Positions 10,766 to 23,559 of a stretch of 64,000 nt of DNA are shown in pieces. Each line of letters starts with the position of its first letter. The stretch's first letter is position 1. This DNA is from Apricaphanius iberus (taxonomy: Eukaryota; Chordata; Actinopteri; Cyprinodontiformes; Aphaniidae): NCBI GenBank assembly GCA_028564705.1, contig JAPXFQ010002732.1:744001-808000 (forward strand), written 5' to 3'. A program made the translations under genes and the position numbers. Under the pieces are notes generated by a model. The model ran no database searches, was not told where the DNA came from, and saw only the letters and a list, made by a program, of their open reading frames with translations.

Positions 10766-11304
10766 TAGGTGAGGACGGACATATCTTAAGCTGAGGTTAT
10801 CATCATTAGTTAGTTGTTCACAGGAGCTTACCAGAAACATTTGTATTATGTTCATTAATCAATGCTTGTGTGTAGTGAATGTGTAATTCTTTGTTTATTC
10901 TACCAGATCCGAACTATTGGTTTGGTTCTGTACAGTTTGTTGTTTTTGTTTTGTATTACTGTTTCTCTGCCGTCCGGCAGAGGTGGAGGACTGGGATGTT
11001 TTCTTGTGTTCTTTATTTGCCTCCCTGTCTTGTGTCGTCGGTTCGCCCCTCTGTTGGTCCGGTTTCTTTTCTTCACCTTCTTCCTTTCTCCCTTCTTGTC
11101 TCAGTTTAATGTCCATGACGTCAGGAAATTGAACCCACAGTAATCACTAATAAAGATTTTTCATACATATACATCAAGTGGCGTACTACAGCGAAGCTGT
11201 AATACTCTGCTTGGGAAAGTAAAACTGTTGGGCTTGTACTTGGTACTCAGACACCAATTCTGAGTAGCATACTGCTAGACAGGACACGTTAAAAAAAAAA
11301 AAAA
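10766..11304 (+). other. L1 3' end with polyadenylation signal and A-tail
   Basis: Sequence composition returns to AT-rich. AATAAA is at 11149-11154, and the element ends at a 14-A run at 11291-11304 directly against the target-site duplication. The signal sits about 140 bp before the tail, farther than the usual 10-30 bp, so the tail may derive from a downstream cleavage site. A small GC-rich inverted repeat (gccgtccggc) is at about 10969-10978. Confidence 0.5.
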
Positions 11305-11314
11305 TTACTGGAAA
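11300..11314 (+). repeat. Right target-site duplication of the L1 insertion
   Basis: The sequence aaaaattactggaaa matches 3086-3100 and begins inside the A-run that ends the L1. The bases beyond it (tgaataac) differ from those following the left copy, so the match stops where expected. Confidence 0.75.
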
Positions 11315-11584
11315 TGAATAACTCAGAACGCATCTGAATAATGGGCGCTGATGCACCCGATGTCAACCTTGTCTAGCTTTATCTAGCAAATAAAGCCAAG
11401 TCACTCTCTCGTTACAATCCACCATGGTGCATAACGTGCGGCAACAGATGAAGCCCAGCCCATGCGTTGTTTTTTCCTCAGAAGCAGGCTATGGAAGCCA
11501 AAAAGTACATACATCAAACTTCATTGGATTCAATTCGTTGGATACGTCGAGCAAAGCATCCAACGGATGCGATCTGAATGAAGC

Positions 11585-11910
11585 TCGAGGCTGCACAGAT
11601 GTTCCGTTGGTAGCACTGCTGCCTTGCAGCAAGAAGGTTCTGGGTTCTAATCTATCCATGCGGTCTCTCTACCTGGAGTTTACATGTTCTCCCTGTGCAT
11701 GTGTCGGTTCCCTATGGGTACTCCAGCTTCCTTTTAGTACAGTTCAAAACTATGACTGCTAGATTAACTGATCTCTCTAAATTGCCCTCAGGTGTGAGTG
11801 AATACCACCTGTCCAAGGTGTACCCCGCCTCTTGGCTGATAATTGCTGAAGATAGGCCCATGCCCCTGCTGCAACCTTGCATAGGATTTATGGTATAGAT
11901 AATGGATGGA
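11585..11910 (+). repeat. Fish interspersed repeat, near-complete degenerate copy
   Basis: The stretch contains the landmarks of an abundant fish repeat: ttgcagcaagaaggttctgg, gagtttacatgttctccctg, tctctaaattgccctcaggt, ggtgtaccccgcctct, and an ATGG-containing end. It shares its 3' part with 2365-2500 and is the reverse complement of 24775-25075. The 11315-11584 gap before it and 11911-12821 after it contain no gene. Around 12170-12390 there may be another diverged repeat piece. Confidence 0.6.
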
Positions 11911-12821
11911 CCAAGACTAAGCCATCAGGTGAAAGCATCCTGTGTTACAATGATTGATATGCAGGAATAAACAAATGAGCAAATTCTTACGCTTTATAAA
12001 AATCATATCTTTGATTAAAAAAGGATGATCTGACATTTTATACTTATAGCTGGAATTTCAAATACTCAAATGAGAACTGCGGAGAACTGTTTAAAGCCTG
12101 AAAGGTTTCTTGTGTAAAGGTTTGCGGAACAAACCTATAGAATGGGAGCCAGTTCTGCTTTTTTTTTTGACAACTACTCTAGAATTAGTGGTGAAATTCT
12201 GGTCATTAGAAAATGAAAAATGTAGATACTAAATTTGACATTGCAATTGCAGTATGGTCATGGTTTGGCAGACAAAAAAGCAGGAGGCTGAAAACACAGC
12301 CCTGAGGTTTGCCTGTGGTTGATGTGATGCTCCTGGCTGCCAACCTTAACTGTCAATGTGTCAGGAATCTCTCAGAACCCAGTCCTAAAGTCATAGCGGT
12401 CGTTAGGGAACAAAATTAAAAGTATGAGTATTAAATGCATGATGTGAGTAGAGGTTTTGGTGTTGAAGTTGATTGGTTATGCAGCATTAAAATGATAGTA
12501 CGGTCTTTTTTTAAATGAAGCTCTGTTAAAATATTATGAATTCTGAACGTCTTTATACATCAGTTTACTCAGAGCGCTGAAATTAACCGAAAACCCTTAG
12601 AGGCCACACACTAAATTGGAGCTGCACCATTCTAAAACATCTCTAATAAAAAAAATATCATCATAGTTTATGTTAGCACTAGATAAACATTTTAACTTCA
12701 GTCGTGTTTTGTCACCATTTTACAGTCGGTTATGAAATAGCGTATTGTAGACATTGGTCACAGCAGAAGTCACATTGTATGATTGTCACTGATTTTGTAT
12801 ACTGCTGGTTATTAATTTTAG

Positions 12822-14924
12822 GCCCAAGTCATCTTTGGTCAGCAGAGCACTGAATCAGCAGCTTGTCTGATCCGACAGAACAAAGTAGATGAGTTGCGGG
12901 CCTGCACTCAGTATCTGTCGGACTACCGACAATCCTGTCTCATCTGCCTGACAGAGAGTTGGCTCACTGCGGCGGACCCTGACTCTGCAGTCGACCTGGA
13001 GGGCTTCACGCTGATGAGAATGGACCGAAACGAAAACTCTGGGAAAAGTAAAGGTGGGGGTGTTTGTGTCTACATAAATAATAAGTATTGCTACCCGTCT
13101 CACACTACAATTAAACATCAAGTATGTACAAAGGACATTGAACTTTTAGCGCTCAGTTTAAGGCCCTACCACTTACCAAGAGAAATTCACCAAATCAGAC
13201 TTTTTGTTGTGTACATTGCTCCCTCTGCCGATACACAAGCCGCAGCCTTGAAAATCCACGAACTGGTAGCTCAGGCAGAATCAGAAGCACCTGACTCGGC
13301 TACGTTTGTGTTGGGTGATTTTAACCTATGCAGTTTAAAAGACCATCTACCCACATACCAGCAATATGTTACCTGTAGTACTCGGGGCACAGCTTGCCTC
13401 GACCAGTGCTATGGTAATATCCAGGATGCGTTCTACTCTAAAGCAATGCCCGGCATAGGAAATTCGGACCATAACATGGTCAGACTGATGCCCACCTATG
13501 TGTCAAGGCTGAGACGTGAGAAAGCTAGAAAAGTGGAGATTAAGAACTGGACTGCTGATGCATCGGAAGCATTACGGGAATGCCTAGAGCGCACGGATTG
13601 GAATGTGGTGACTGACAGGACCGAAAACGTTAATGAAGCAACGCTCGCGATTACTGGATATATAACTTTCTGCGAAGACGTAATTATTCCCAAAAAGACA
13701 GTTAAGATGTTCCCTAATAACAAGCCCTGGATAACACCAGAACTAAAACAACTTCTTAACCAGAAAAAACGACTGTTTCAGATGGGTGGAAACAGAGATG
13801 AGAAAAAGACCGTGCAGAAAAATATAAAACGTATGATTACAGACTGTAAAGCAGCATACAAACAGAAATTAGAGGCTTTTTTTAGAAATGATAACAGGAG
13901 AGCATGGCAGGGTTTTCAGGCAATCACAGGATATAAGCCTAAAAAACACCTTATACCAGTGGAAAATGAACTGGAAATGGCCAATGACCTGAATGATTTC
14001 TATTGCAGATTTGACACTTGTGATTTTACAGCTGAGCAGGAGTTGGCCTATGAAGAAATTAGTAACATGAAGTGTATGGATAATATCACCATTTCTATAG
14101 AGGACGTTAAGTTTCACTTCCAGCAAGTGAACCCCCGTAAAGCCAAAGGGCCCGATGGTATTAGTAGTAAGATATTAAAGGTGTGTGCTGACCAACTGGC
14201 ACAGCCTTTTCGAAAGTTGTTCCAGCTATCTGTAGATAAAAGTGTAATACCTTGTTTATGGAAAAAATCTCTGATTGTGCCTGTACCTAAAAATAACAAA
14301 CCAAGGGAACTTAATGATCTGCGCCCAGTTGCCTTAACATCTATACCAATGAAATGCCTTGAAAAGATTATTCTGAAACAGCTCTTGTACGAGGTCACAC
14401 CACTTTTAGACCCATACCAATTTGCCTACCGTGCAGAGAGAGGAGTTGACGACGCACTGCTGACCCTGACAAACAGTATCTATGTGCACCTTGAAAAGGC
14501 AAAAAGTCTGGTCAAGATTGTGTTCATAGACTTCAGCAGCGCTTTTAACACTCTACAACCCCACCTGCTGGTGCAAAAATTGGCAAAGCTTGGAGTTAAT
14601 CCAAGACTAATTTTATGGCTTTTTGACTTTTTAACACACCGCAGTCAACAAGTAAGATATGACTCATGTGTCTCATCAGTAAAACATATTAACACTGGAG
14701 CACCACAAGGGTGCGTTCTGTCCCCAATTCTGTACACCTTGTACACCAATAATTGCAGATCAAAGTCTTTTAATCATACATTTTTTAAATATGCAGACGA
14801 TACGGCACTTGTGGGCTTACTCGATTCTGAAACTGCATCACTGGAGAGTTTTGAGAAAGAGGTGCAGGACTTTATTAAATGGTGCACAGACAATTTTCTT
14901 GTAATTAATGCAAAAAAAAACTAA
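12822..14924 (+). pseudogene. LINE endonuclease-reverse transcriptase ORF, first part up to the frameshift
   Basis: This is the polyprotein that nicks target DNA and reverse-transcribes element RNA. Endonuclease motifs are LTESWL, GGVCVYI, VLGDFN and NSDHNMV. Reverse transcriptase motifs are KAKGPDGISSKIL, LRPVALTSIPMKCLEK, VFIDFSSAFNTL, GAPQGCVLSPILYTLYTN and FKYADDTALVG, with the catalytic DD pair intact. The frame ends at TAA 14922-14924 directly after a run of nine A at 14912-14920. With eight A the protein would continue into the next frame as NAKKTKEM. The break is therefore a single extra A. It lacks a clear start codon because of 5' truncation. Confidence 0.8.
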
Positions 14925-15486
14925 AGAGATGGTAATCAATTTTAACAAAAAGGAAATCAGTATTCCTCCCTCAAATATACATGATGTAAAGGTAGAGCGG
15001 GTCACATCTTACACTTACTTGGGTGTTGAGATTGACAATAAACTCACATTTAAGGAATGCGCACAGAGTAAGTTTAAAAAACTACAAAAAAGGATGTTTT
15101 TCCTGTTGAAACTTGCCAGTTTCAGAATTGATAGCTGTATTCTACAGCTGTTTTATAAAGCCCTCCTACAAAGTGTATTAGTTTTTGGTCTTATTTGTGC
15201 CTACGGAAATATGCTCGTAAAGGACCAAAAGAAACTTCAAAATACAGTTAAAGCGGCGAGCAAAATCATCAGGATCAATCAGGTATCGGTTGCTCAACTT
15301 TTTAACGACCTCTGCATCAGTAAAACACAACAAATTTTAAATGACCCAACCCATCCACTTCACCAGTTTTTCCTGGAAAGTAACAGGTCCAACAGGCTTT
15401 TGCAAAGGAAAATTAGGACTAGTAGATATAATAAGTCCTTTGTGCCTACTGCAATTAGACTATATAACAGCAGACCTAAAACATAG
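14908..15486 (+). pseudogene. LINE reverse transcriptase ORF, C-terminal part after the frameshift
   Basis: This continues the LINE polyprotein in the +1-shifted frame for about 190 codons. It contains the thumb-region motif TYLGVEIDNKLTF and a C-terminal region with LQLFYKALLQSVLVFG, ending at TAG 15484-15486. It is uninterrupted. Together with the upstream frame it makes an essentially complete polymerase apart from one homopolymer indel. A sequencing or assembly error in the A-run is an alternative to a true mutation. Confidence 0.75.
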
Positions 15487-15693
15487 GCTCTTCCAATTTA
15501 TCTTGTCTCAGCACTTTTAGCCTACATTGTACAGTATGTATTTACAGTTTTTATGTACAGTATGTATTTTACTTTTTGTTGTTGTTTGCTAGTTTTATGT
15601 CCATGTCATTTCTAAGGAGTGTGTTAGTAAATGATGACCAAATGAATTTCCCTCTGAGGGATAATAAAGTTTACCTTGACCTTGACCTTGAGA

Positions 15694-18600
15694 ACAACCA
15701 CAGACCACCCATTTAGGGCCATGACCAGAGATGACTTTAAATCTCACACCTTGTTTTTTTCTTGTTTGTGGTCAAGTGTATTAGGAATTCTGTTGTATTC
15801 AAATTTATACTACATTCAAACCAATTTAAACTTTAAAAGTGCTGAGAATTGTACTACATGAAAACATACAAACTGAAATGTGTAGAGTTTATTTGTGATG
15901 TTGATAGAGCTGTAATGTATTCTGTACTTTAAGAATTATCAGTTTTTTGTGTGTGAATACAAGCTCTACCAACTAATGCAGAGTTCAATTAGTCTGTATT
16001 TACAAAAACTGTGCTCTAATGCAACTGCAGGAGCAAGCAAATTAGTCAGAGAAGAAACAAAAGAAATAGAAGTGTTATTGTTTTACATTTATAAATAAAG
16101 AAAAATAACTTCCCTCTTCGACATTTAAATTATGGAATTAATTGTTTGCTCTGTGCTAATCAGGCTGTCTTTAGCACACCAAAAGAATGTGGCAGGCGTG
16201 TTTAACTTTACGCTGGCCCTGCAAGTCTTGTTTGCATATTCTGTTTTTTTAAGGAGTAGTTCAGATGCATTAAAGTATGCAGTTTAAATGAGTTTCATGT
16301 GTTGTCATAAAGATATTTTATTCCAATCATTTCATCATTTAATGTCCCACAGATAAGGCATTGTTCACCATCAAAGTCCAAACATCAAGGCCAGGGAGAA
16401 TTTGGGTTGTCTGCTGAAAAGATCTTGTGCGGCATTCTCACGACTGAATGGAAAGACTGTTGTGATGAGGCATACATTTATGGCCATACCCATAGCCTGG
16501 TTTAATCTGAGCCTGGTTTAAAGGTTTTCTTCTGACTAAATATATTTTTTTCTTTGGTTGTATCTCTTTCTTTTTCATTCGGCACGCTTGAGAAGAAAAG
16601 AAGATATGGTCACAGCTGATTTGTAACCACGACGCAGCAATGTTTAAACTAAATTAATCTGTATCTTATTAGGGTTGTTTATTCATGCCTGTTAAGCAGA
16701 TTTACACAATGATTAAATAAGCACTTGGTTGGCAAAGGGCGCTGCTTGAAACACAGCAATTAGGGTATAATGTAAGCACTGATCCAGTTAATATTTGCTG
16801 CAAATGTAATTAATACAAAATATTTTGTATGATACTTTGCTAGGAAAGGATGCCAGCTATTTTTTTTTTCAAGAATATATTTTTTTTCATTTGGCCTGCA
16901 ATGATATGAATGACCCAAAACTTCATACCTGTTTTTTTGTCAAATAGGTGCAAACAAAACAAACAAACTTTGCACCGCTGGTAAAAGAGGCATCCCCATT
17001 TTTGGCCAGCAGATTATTGTATTATATTTTGTTATTGTGAAATAATTTTATTACAGTTAATGCACATTGTTTTTGTTCAAACGACCAGGATCTTCCATTT
17101 AGACTATACGCCATTTATGTTTAACCTTTAACTGTGATGTTTCGAAGCTGCACAGGGTGGAGCTCATGTTCCTACACATAGCTCTATTGTAGTGGTAAGT
17201 TTCTGAACCATGACAATTGAACGTTTTGCCCATGCATAATTATTTGTCACAGCACTGAAATAGGCTATGAGTAAGAGCAAATTAATGCCATAACTAGTTA
17301 ACAGCTGCTATATTTTAAGCCCCAGCTGCTTCTGAAGTTATGATAACTTTGTTTATAGTAAGGGCAACAGTACACTTTAGAGTATACTTCACAGGATGCA
17401 ACGTGCTATGGATAACGGCAAACATGTTTCCGTTTTCTTCAGGACGCAGTTTAACACATTGTTTCATGTCACGACCTTAAATGTGTTTTTTTTTTTTATA
17501 CAATTGTTATATGATGTAAGATTGTAAAAAAAAAAGAAACACTGAAAGGTGCGGCATGTATTTCCAAACAATTTCTATCTAGCCCGATACTCCAGGAGAA
17601 AATCAGTTAATCAGTAAAAAGAGTCTACTTTGGTTTCATTCATTACAGCTGTTCTATGAAGAAACAGAGGTTTCTGGTTGTAACATGACTTTTGTAAGAC
17701 ACAAAAGCTTGTTCGGAACACTTTTTTTTAATATCCCTACTGCACAGATTCCATCTCCAAGGAGATACCTTAATAGGAAAGGAGTAATACACACACCCAC
17801 ACACAGAAGTCCTCTCAGGATGAGGTGTTTCATGCCCTCAACCACCAGACTGCCCCTCCCTCCAACCTCTCATTCACCCTAAAACCCGAACATGATACAG
17901 AAGACTACACGAGGAAGCAGGCACGGCAACAGATGGGAGACGCCTTCTCCAGATTCAGGGCCCCAATCCGTTTTAGTCTCGCGAAATCTCTGAACTCAGT
18001 GGGTCTAATTCAGTTGCAGGCCCTATCTGGGTCGCTTTGTCTCTGACAACAGACTGCAATGAGTCGACTCTGACAAGATCTACCGCTGCAATCCATTAGG
18101 AAGAAAAGATCTTTGTCTGGTGTTGTGCTTTGGAACCGGTTCAACTTTACCTCTCATAGTGTGTGTGTGTGAGGGTAATTCCTCAGAGAGTGTGACTAGT
18201 ACCAGTTAATATGAGTAAGTAATACGTCAACACTCCTTTCAGATATTTTTGTTTTCTTTTGCACTTGAAGCACTTTGTTCGGTCACATCAAATGACATCA
18301 CCGCAGAAAGAGCAATTAAAATTTTAACGGAGCTGTCAGACCGGCTTCCACACATACGTGATACACAAGTGAAAGACAATAAATGAGTAAAACCTAATCC
18401 CTCCCTCGCTCACTCTCCTTATTATGACACACTGGGGTAATTGTTTAACCATAATGCTGGGATTTTTTTTTTTTTGTTGGCACACGCATTGGGGTAGTTT
18501 ATTTAAAAACTGGGGTGGATAAGCTTGAACTAGTAAACCTTTATCATTCTTCACGTTTAGAACGTTACAACAACCTGATCAGAACCCACTGATCCTTTTT

Positions 18601-21600
18601 CACAGGAAATGATAAGGTGCTAAGATGAATAACGTAAGTAATACAAAATGTAAGTGGATTATATTAATAACTGTATATTACACAAAGGAAATTTTGTTTT
18701 TTAAATGACATCGTAGTTTTAACTGCTAGCAATGTCAGTAATCCTAATTTAACCAAAAAAATGATCATAAAGTCAAAAAACATAGACAAAGAAGAATTTC
18801 TACTTGATGCTTTCTTGTAATTTGGTTTCACCACATTTACTTTTTGTAGTTGCATTATTTAATCATTTAATGGTCTACAACAATTATGCTGTGACATCAT
18901 CCGTTTGTTTTATTTTTTTATTATAATTATTCTAAAATAATTTTAAAAAACTCACCTTGGATGGCTTACATTTTTATCCCTTCATGAGTGCCCCCAAGCA
19001 GTAATATCCTTTTAAGAAGATTCATTCAACATATCTAAAATATACAGATTGTGTATGTTAAATAAAAAAATTAAACATATGCGCATCAGGTAGCGTTAGG
19101 CCAAGTAATTTTATCACTGGGTTAGCGTATAATAATTGCAGTAGAAGTCTGTAAATTTTATAAGTGTGCAGGATGTGTGGCATCTTAGTGTTGCTATGCT
19201 AATGCTACAGAATACTTACACATATCCAAGGAAAATATGGCAGCCTGGCTTACCTAAAGATGAAACTGAATATTATACGGCTGTAAATGTCAATGGTGTT
19301 GCATTCTTTACTTTTTTTTTAACTCTTGAAATACATGGCAGATGTGCAATAGGGGGAATTATTAGAGATGCTCGGAGATTAACAAAATATGTTGTTATAC
19401 ATTGTTAGATTATAATTTTTTACGAGAAATGACTCTAAACATAAATATTTATTTATATAGCAATATTTCTGACTTATTTGTTTTTATTTTATTTTTCCAA
19501 AGGTTTTGGGATGAAAACCTAACCTAGGATGACTCAATAACCCAACCATGGTAGGACAATCCATTATTGATTCATATTTTTGCCAAAGGCTCAGTTTGCA
19601 AAATAATCCAAATCTGGTTTTGCATTAATCTTAAAGAGCATTGATAAAAGGTTCTAAATGCATCTTAATATTTGTGGCTATAGTTTGGAATTAGTTCATG
19701 TCAGTTCCCACATTTGTATGCAAATGGGAAAAAGGCAAAGACTAATGCAAATCCACACACTGTAAAACAAGTTTTCTCTCATAAAAAGAACATTTAAGTC
19801 AAAATCTTCAACATAATCTAACAGAAGTTTTAAAATAACTTACAAGGAATGCGTTTGCTTTGAAGGTTGGCTGAAGAGGAGTTCATAATGCTGGAAAAGT
19901 TGGAGGAAACAAACCCAGATGTAAAGAAGGTAAGGTGTAACCAGGCTGTCTTATCAGAGTGTAACCAAAATCCAGATAAGCATCCCCCACCTCCTCTGCT
20001 CTCTCCAACTGGTCCAACTTTTCCAGATATAGATTGCCTCCCTGCTGCTTCTCTTTTCCCTGCTTCCTCCCAGAGCAGTTGGGCCACTTGGAGGAGAGCA
20101 AGACCAACTTTGCAGCTCTGGGGATTCAATCAGCTGACCAATGACAGGGTGGAAGGAGGAGCTGGACGAGAGCAAGGGAAGCAGGCAGAGGAGGGATGAA
20201 GGGATTTATTCTACAGAGTGGAAAATACCAAGATGGAGCAGACACATGCCTCTGTTATTTTTATCTCCTCGCTCCCATTTCCTTCCCTTTGCCTCCTTGT
20301 TTATGTATTTTCTCCTCTTCCTCCTGTTTGCAATTGTTTTGAAATTTAAACTGACTGTGAGTGAAGCTTTCCGCAACATATGCCACTCGGAAGAAGTCAT
20401 TACTCCAAGAACAACATAAAAAAAAAAACATAACGTTTACATATCGCATGGTTTATCCAAATGAGCAACGATTCTAATCATAATGACCCCTGCAAAGTCC
20501 TAGTCTCAGTCCTTCAGAAAATGTGTTGGCACTTGGGTCATGTGAAAAGATTTGTGTGACCTAATGAATCTCAATTCTTTACTCAAGTTTGTCAGTAGAG
20601 ACATGGGCCTATGTTCCTGCAATCTATCGTGAGGGACGTGTGAATCGGTCCCTGAGACTTCTTAACGTGAAGAAAGTTTAAAAAATGCTTGTGTTTTTTT
20701 TTAAGTGTGTGTACTTTGAACAAGGAATTCCCAGTCCAAATTCAGTTTACAGAAGCCTCTTTGATTAGAGATGAAACGTTTTCAAGACAACAAGAAAGTC
20801 CTGTTCTCTGTATAAACTCTGAATCTACTCCAACATATATGAAGAAGGGTTTTAACTGTAGCAGTGTGTGCAAGATTACACTTTTCCATGAGTCAACCTA
20901 GTCATGTGTTCAGCATCATTGTATAACTTCTTCTAGAGGTGTTTTCTCACAGTTTAAAAGCAGTTTCAAATATGAAATGATGAACCACCATTCAATTGAT
21001 AAAAGACAGGGACTCCAAACCGACAAAGTGACCACCAACAAAACCAAAAAAGTGGCTCTTCGAGTTGAGATTGTCCCATCATTTAAGCCAAAATGGGATA
21101 TAGAAACCACAGCTTAACACACGTATTGAAATTAAAGTCTCTTTCCAGTTCGTTCCTGTTGGATCTAGTGCTGAAGCTGACTTGTCCAGATGTTCCAGAA
21201 TCTGTTAATTTTTTCTTCTTTGTCTGTCCCTTCTTAATTACATATTACATCTCAGTGTTTGGCTATATGAAGCCATAAAAACTCCATTCTTCAAGAGGCT
21301 GGACAGCTCTTCAATCGCTGTAGATAAAAAAATGGAATATTCCTTCCTTTATGTGTAGTTTTGAACAGCTTTGAGTGTTTTTATGGATGATGTAGTAGCA
21401 TGGTGAGATCAGATTATGTTAAAACTAGTAGTCAGAGATTTGCTCCAGTGTCAGATCAAGGTTTTCTATAGCTTTTGGTAGCACAACACTGTTGGTTTAA
21501 GGACAATGAAATAAATAACAGCTGAAGTAATCAATAAAGTCTTATTTCATTTACAGTTAGAATTCTTTTAACATGTATCCATTACAAGTGTCAACAATTC

Positions 21601-22980
21601 CATTAATTATTTTTGCTTTCATGTTTATTCATATAATTATTTCACTAACCATTATAGTTTTGTTCATTTATTCAGCATATTAGTCTCCACGTTTAATAAA
21701 ATGGCCACATATGTAAATACTTATTAAAGGGACTGATAAGGTTTTAAACTGCGGTGCTTTTGGCCCTGGATAGAAAAGGTTGATGAAAAAAGAAAACTGC
21801 TCACTTGTCACCACCTAGTGGATATAATTCATAATTTCCAGTTCCACATTGTGGTTTTCAAGTCTTTTATTTGAAAACACTTATGTCTTCGTTCTTTTTT
21901 TCCCTACTCTTTCCAAAACACACCACTGAGATTAATGAGATGCTGTTTCAGATACATGTAGGAAAAGATAGTGATGGTGAGTAACTGCAGGAAACGACAG
22001 CAACACAAATCCCTACGAATACACACAGCATGCTAGTTGCGAATATTCGATGAATATTTTCCTTAAGACTCTCGAGAAGAGTCCATGTATTTATTGATAA
22101 CTCAAACAAACCAAAACATACTCCTTCGTTTGGCATGAGAACAACAAAACCCTGCCTCACCTTGGGGAAAAACAAAACATAATTCTCTAGTGAAACTCTC
22201 ACTTGGTCTCTGTGCCAAACTGCGAAGTGAAACTGCAAATACAAGCTGTTGTGCAGCAGTTGGGAAGTGGTGGGAGTGACTGGCGATTTCTATCAATAAA
22301 AACACACTGGTTGTAAATGTCACCGCTTGCTGTGGTTCAGCCTAAATATGCTAATTGTGGCAACGGCATGTAATGCAACCTCTCACCATTGCCATGAACC
22401 TCCACCAAACATGTGCGTGCTCATCAGCAGACAAGAACCAGAGAGTTGAAGAAAGAGACACAGAAAGAGAGAGTGGGCAGAGGAAGCATGGTGTGAGTCA
22501 AAGTGAGAAAATCCTCTTCACCACATAATAAATCGTGCGTGGGCTTTCTCATGACTGGGGGTTCACCTGCTGAGGCCCTGCAAAATCAATAGCTTATAGC
22601 TGAGACAGAGGATGGCGGAGCAAAAGACATGTCCTCTTTCTTCTGTGAGATAAAACAGAGCAGGCTTCGTGCACCACCATGAAAGGCCTGCTTTTTCGCT
22701 TCTTTTTTTTTCTTCTGCAGCTTGTTTGGAATCTTTGATTGATGTTGACCTTTGAGTGATCTCCAACAAAAGCAGTTTGAAAGACTCGGGAAACAATATC
22801 AATTTGCACAGGTCATCCCAGGAGAATAAAAAACAGGAAGTGAGAAATTATCAGCAAGGCCGAGGCTTTCACACAACCAGTTCATTAGGCAAATCTTTTC
22901 AGATGTCTCTTAGGACAAATGGCGATCATGGTGCATCAACTCAATGCATCAGAATAGAAAGGAAAGGAGAATTAAGTTCG
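15694..22980. other. Intergenic stretch, mostly AT-rich, no sure gene
   Basis: No conserved protein domains were recognised in these 7 kb. One exon-like piece on the plus strand at about 19866-19929 reads RLAEEEFIMLEKLEETNPDV, is followed by an AAG/GTAAGG donor and preceded by an AG, but no partner exon was found. A CpG-containing piece at 17880-18060 and GC-richer DNA at 19960-20170 also stand out. Short homopolymers and GT runs are scattered (for example near 18161). Confidence 0.4.
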
Positions 22981-22984
22981 TGGC

Positions 22985-23510
22985 AGTGCGCTGGGCATTT
23001 CGGGAACTGCTGATCTGTTGGTATTTTAATGCAGAATGAGTCTTTTTCAGCTTCCACAAAATTTCGTCTAACAACATGAAATTATGGATATCACTGGGTC
23101 AAACTGATGTAGGAGGTGTACTGGTATGATGTGTATTTTTCATGGAACAGTTGGACTCCTTGTACTCACCGGGCATTGGCTGAACACCACAGTCTACTTG
23201 AGTGCTGTTGCTGACCATCTCCATCACTTTGATGTCATGTTGCACTCACTTTTTGATAGTGTGTTTTATATCACACAGCTCAAATCACCTCAGATTTTTT
23301 TCTTAAACATGGCAGTGAGTTCATTCTACTCCATTGGAGCAACTCCAGAGACCTCCACAGTCACCAGCTTTCGGTCCATTAGAGTACCTTTGGTATGTGG
23401 AGGAAAAGGAATGAATCAGGAATGTGCTGGGATGCTATCCTATCTTTGTGGATATAAATCTCCCAGGAATGTTTCCATCAGCCTTATTACATCAACAAGA
23501 TGAAGATTCA
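22985..23510 (+). mobile_element. Degenerate Tc1-like transposon fragment
   Basis: The segment matches, on the opposite strand, the Tc1-like element at 60018-61140. At 22995-23035 it has the ISETADLLGF-like coding sequence. From about 23107 it continues with pieces corresponding to the WGTF, YLNTVADHVHPF and SPDLNP regions of that transposase. Frames change and stops are frequent, and the middle is missing. It is a dead relic lying just upstream of the putative ataxin-1-like promoter. Confidence 0.6.
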
Positions 23511-23559
23511 AGGAATTTCTCTCGGCAAACAGAAGGTTCAGCCGAGAGAAAGTGCCTTG

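Larger units (their letters stand above)
3098..11304 (+). mobile_element. L1-type non-LTR retrotransposon with decayed reverse transcriptase and G-rich 3' block
   Basis: The element is about 8.2 kb long and is bounded by a 15-bp direct repeat and a 14-nt A-run. In order it carries a 5' UTR, an ORF1 with coiled-coil and RRM-like region, a second ORF whose apurinic-type endonuclease is open, a deleted and frameshifted reverse transcriptase, a strongly G-rich block of nearly 3 kb, and a T-rich 3' end. The two-ORF layout, coiled-coil ORF1 and endonuclease place it in the L1/Tx1 group. The good termini suggest a fairly recent insertion, whereas the reverse transcriptase was probably already dead when it inserted. 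It could instead be an L1 into which the G-rich block was inserted secondarily. Confidence 0.75.
12822..15693 (+). mobile_element. 5'-truncated CR1/L2/Rex1-group LINE
   Basis: The element encodes an endonuclease and reverse transcriptase in one frame, then a short 3' UTR ending in AATAAAG and a repeated ACCTTG hexamer. Such short repeated 3' ends, in place of a poly(A) tail, are typical of the CR1/L2/Rex1 group. The open frame runs from just after a stop at 12819-12821, with no ATG until about 13014, so the 5' end is probably missing. The near-intact coding sequence suggests a young copy. The exact clade is uncertain. Confidence 0.75.

Noticed and set aside
17654..18046. Possible small gene in the CpG-containing piece
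   Set aside because: Three short frames overlap without shared conservation, start signals or splice partners.
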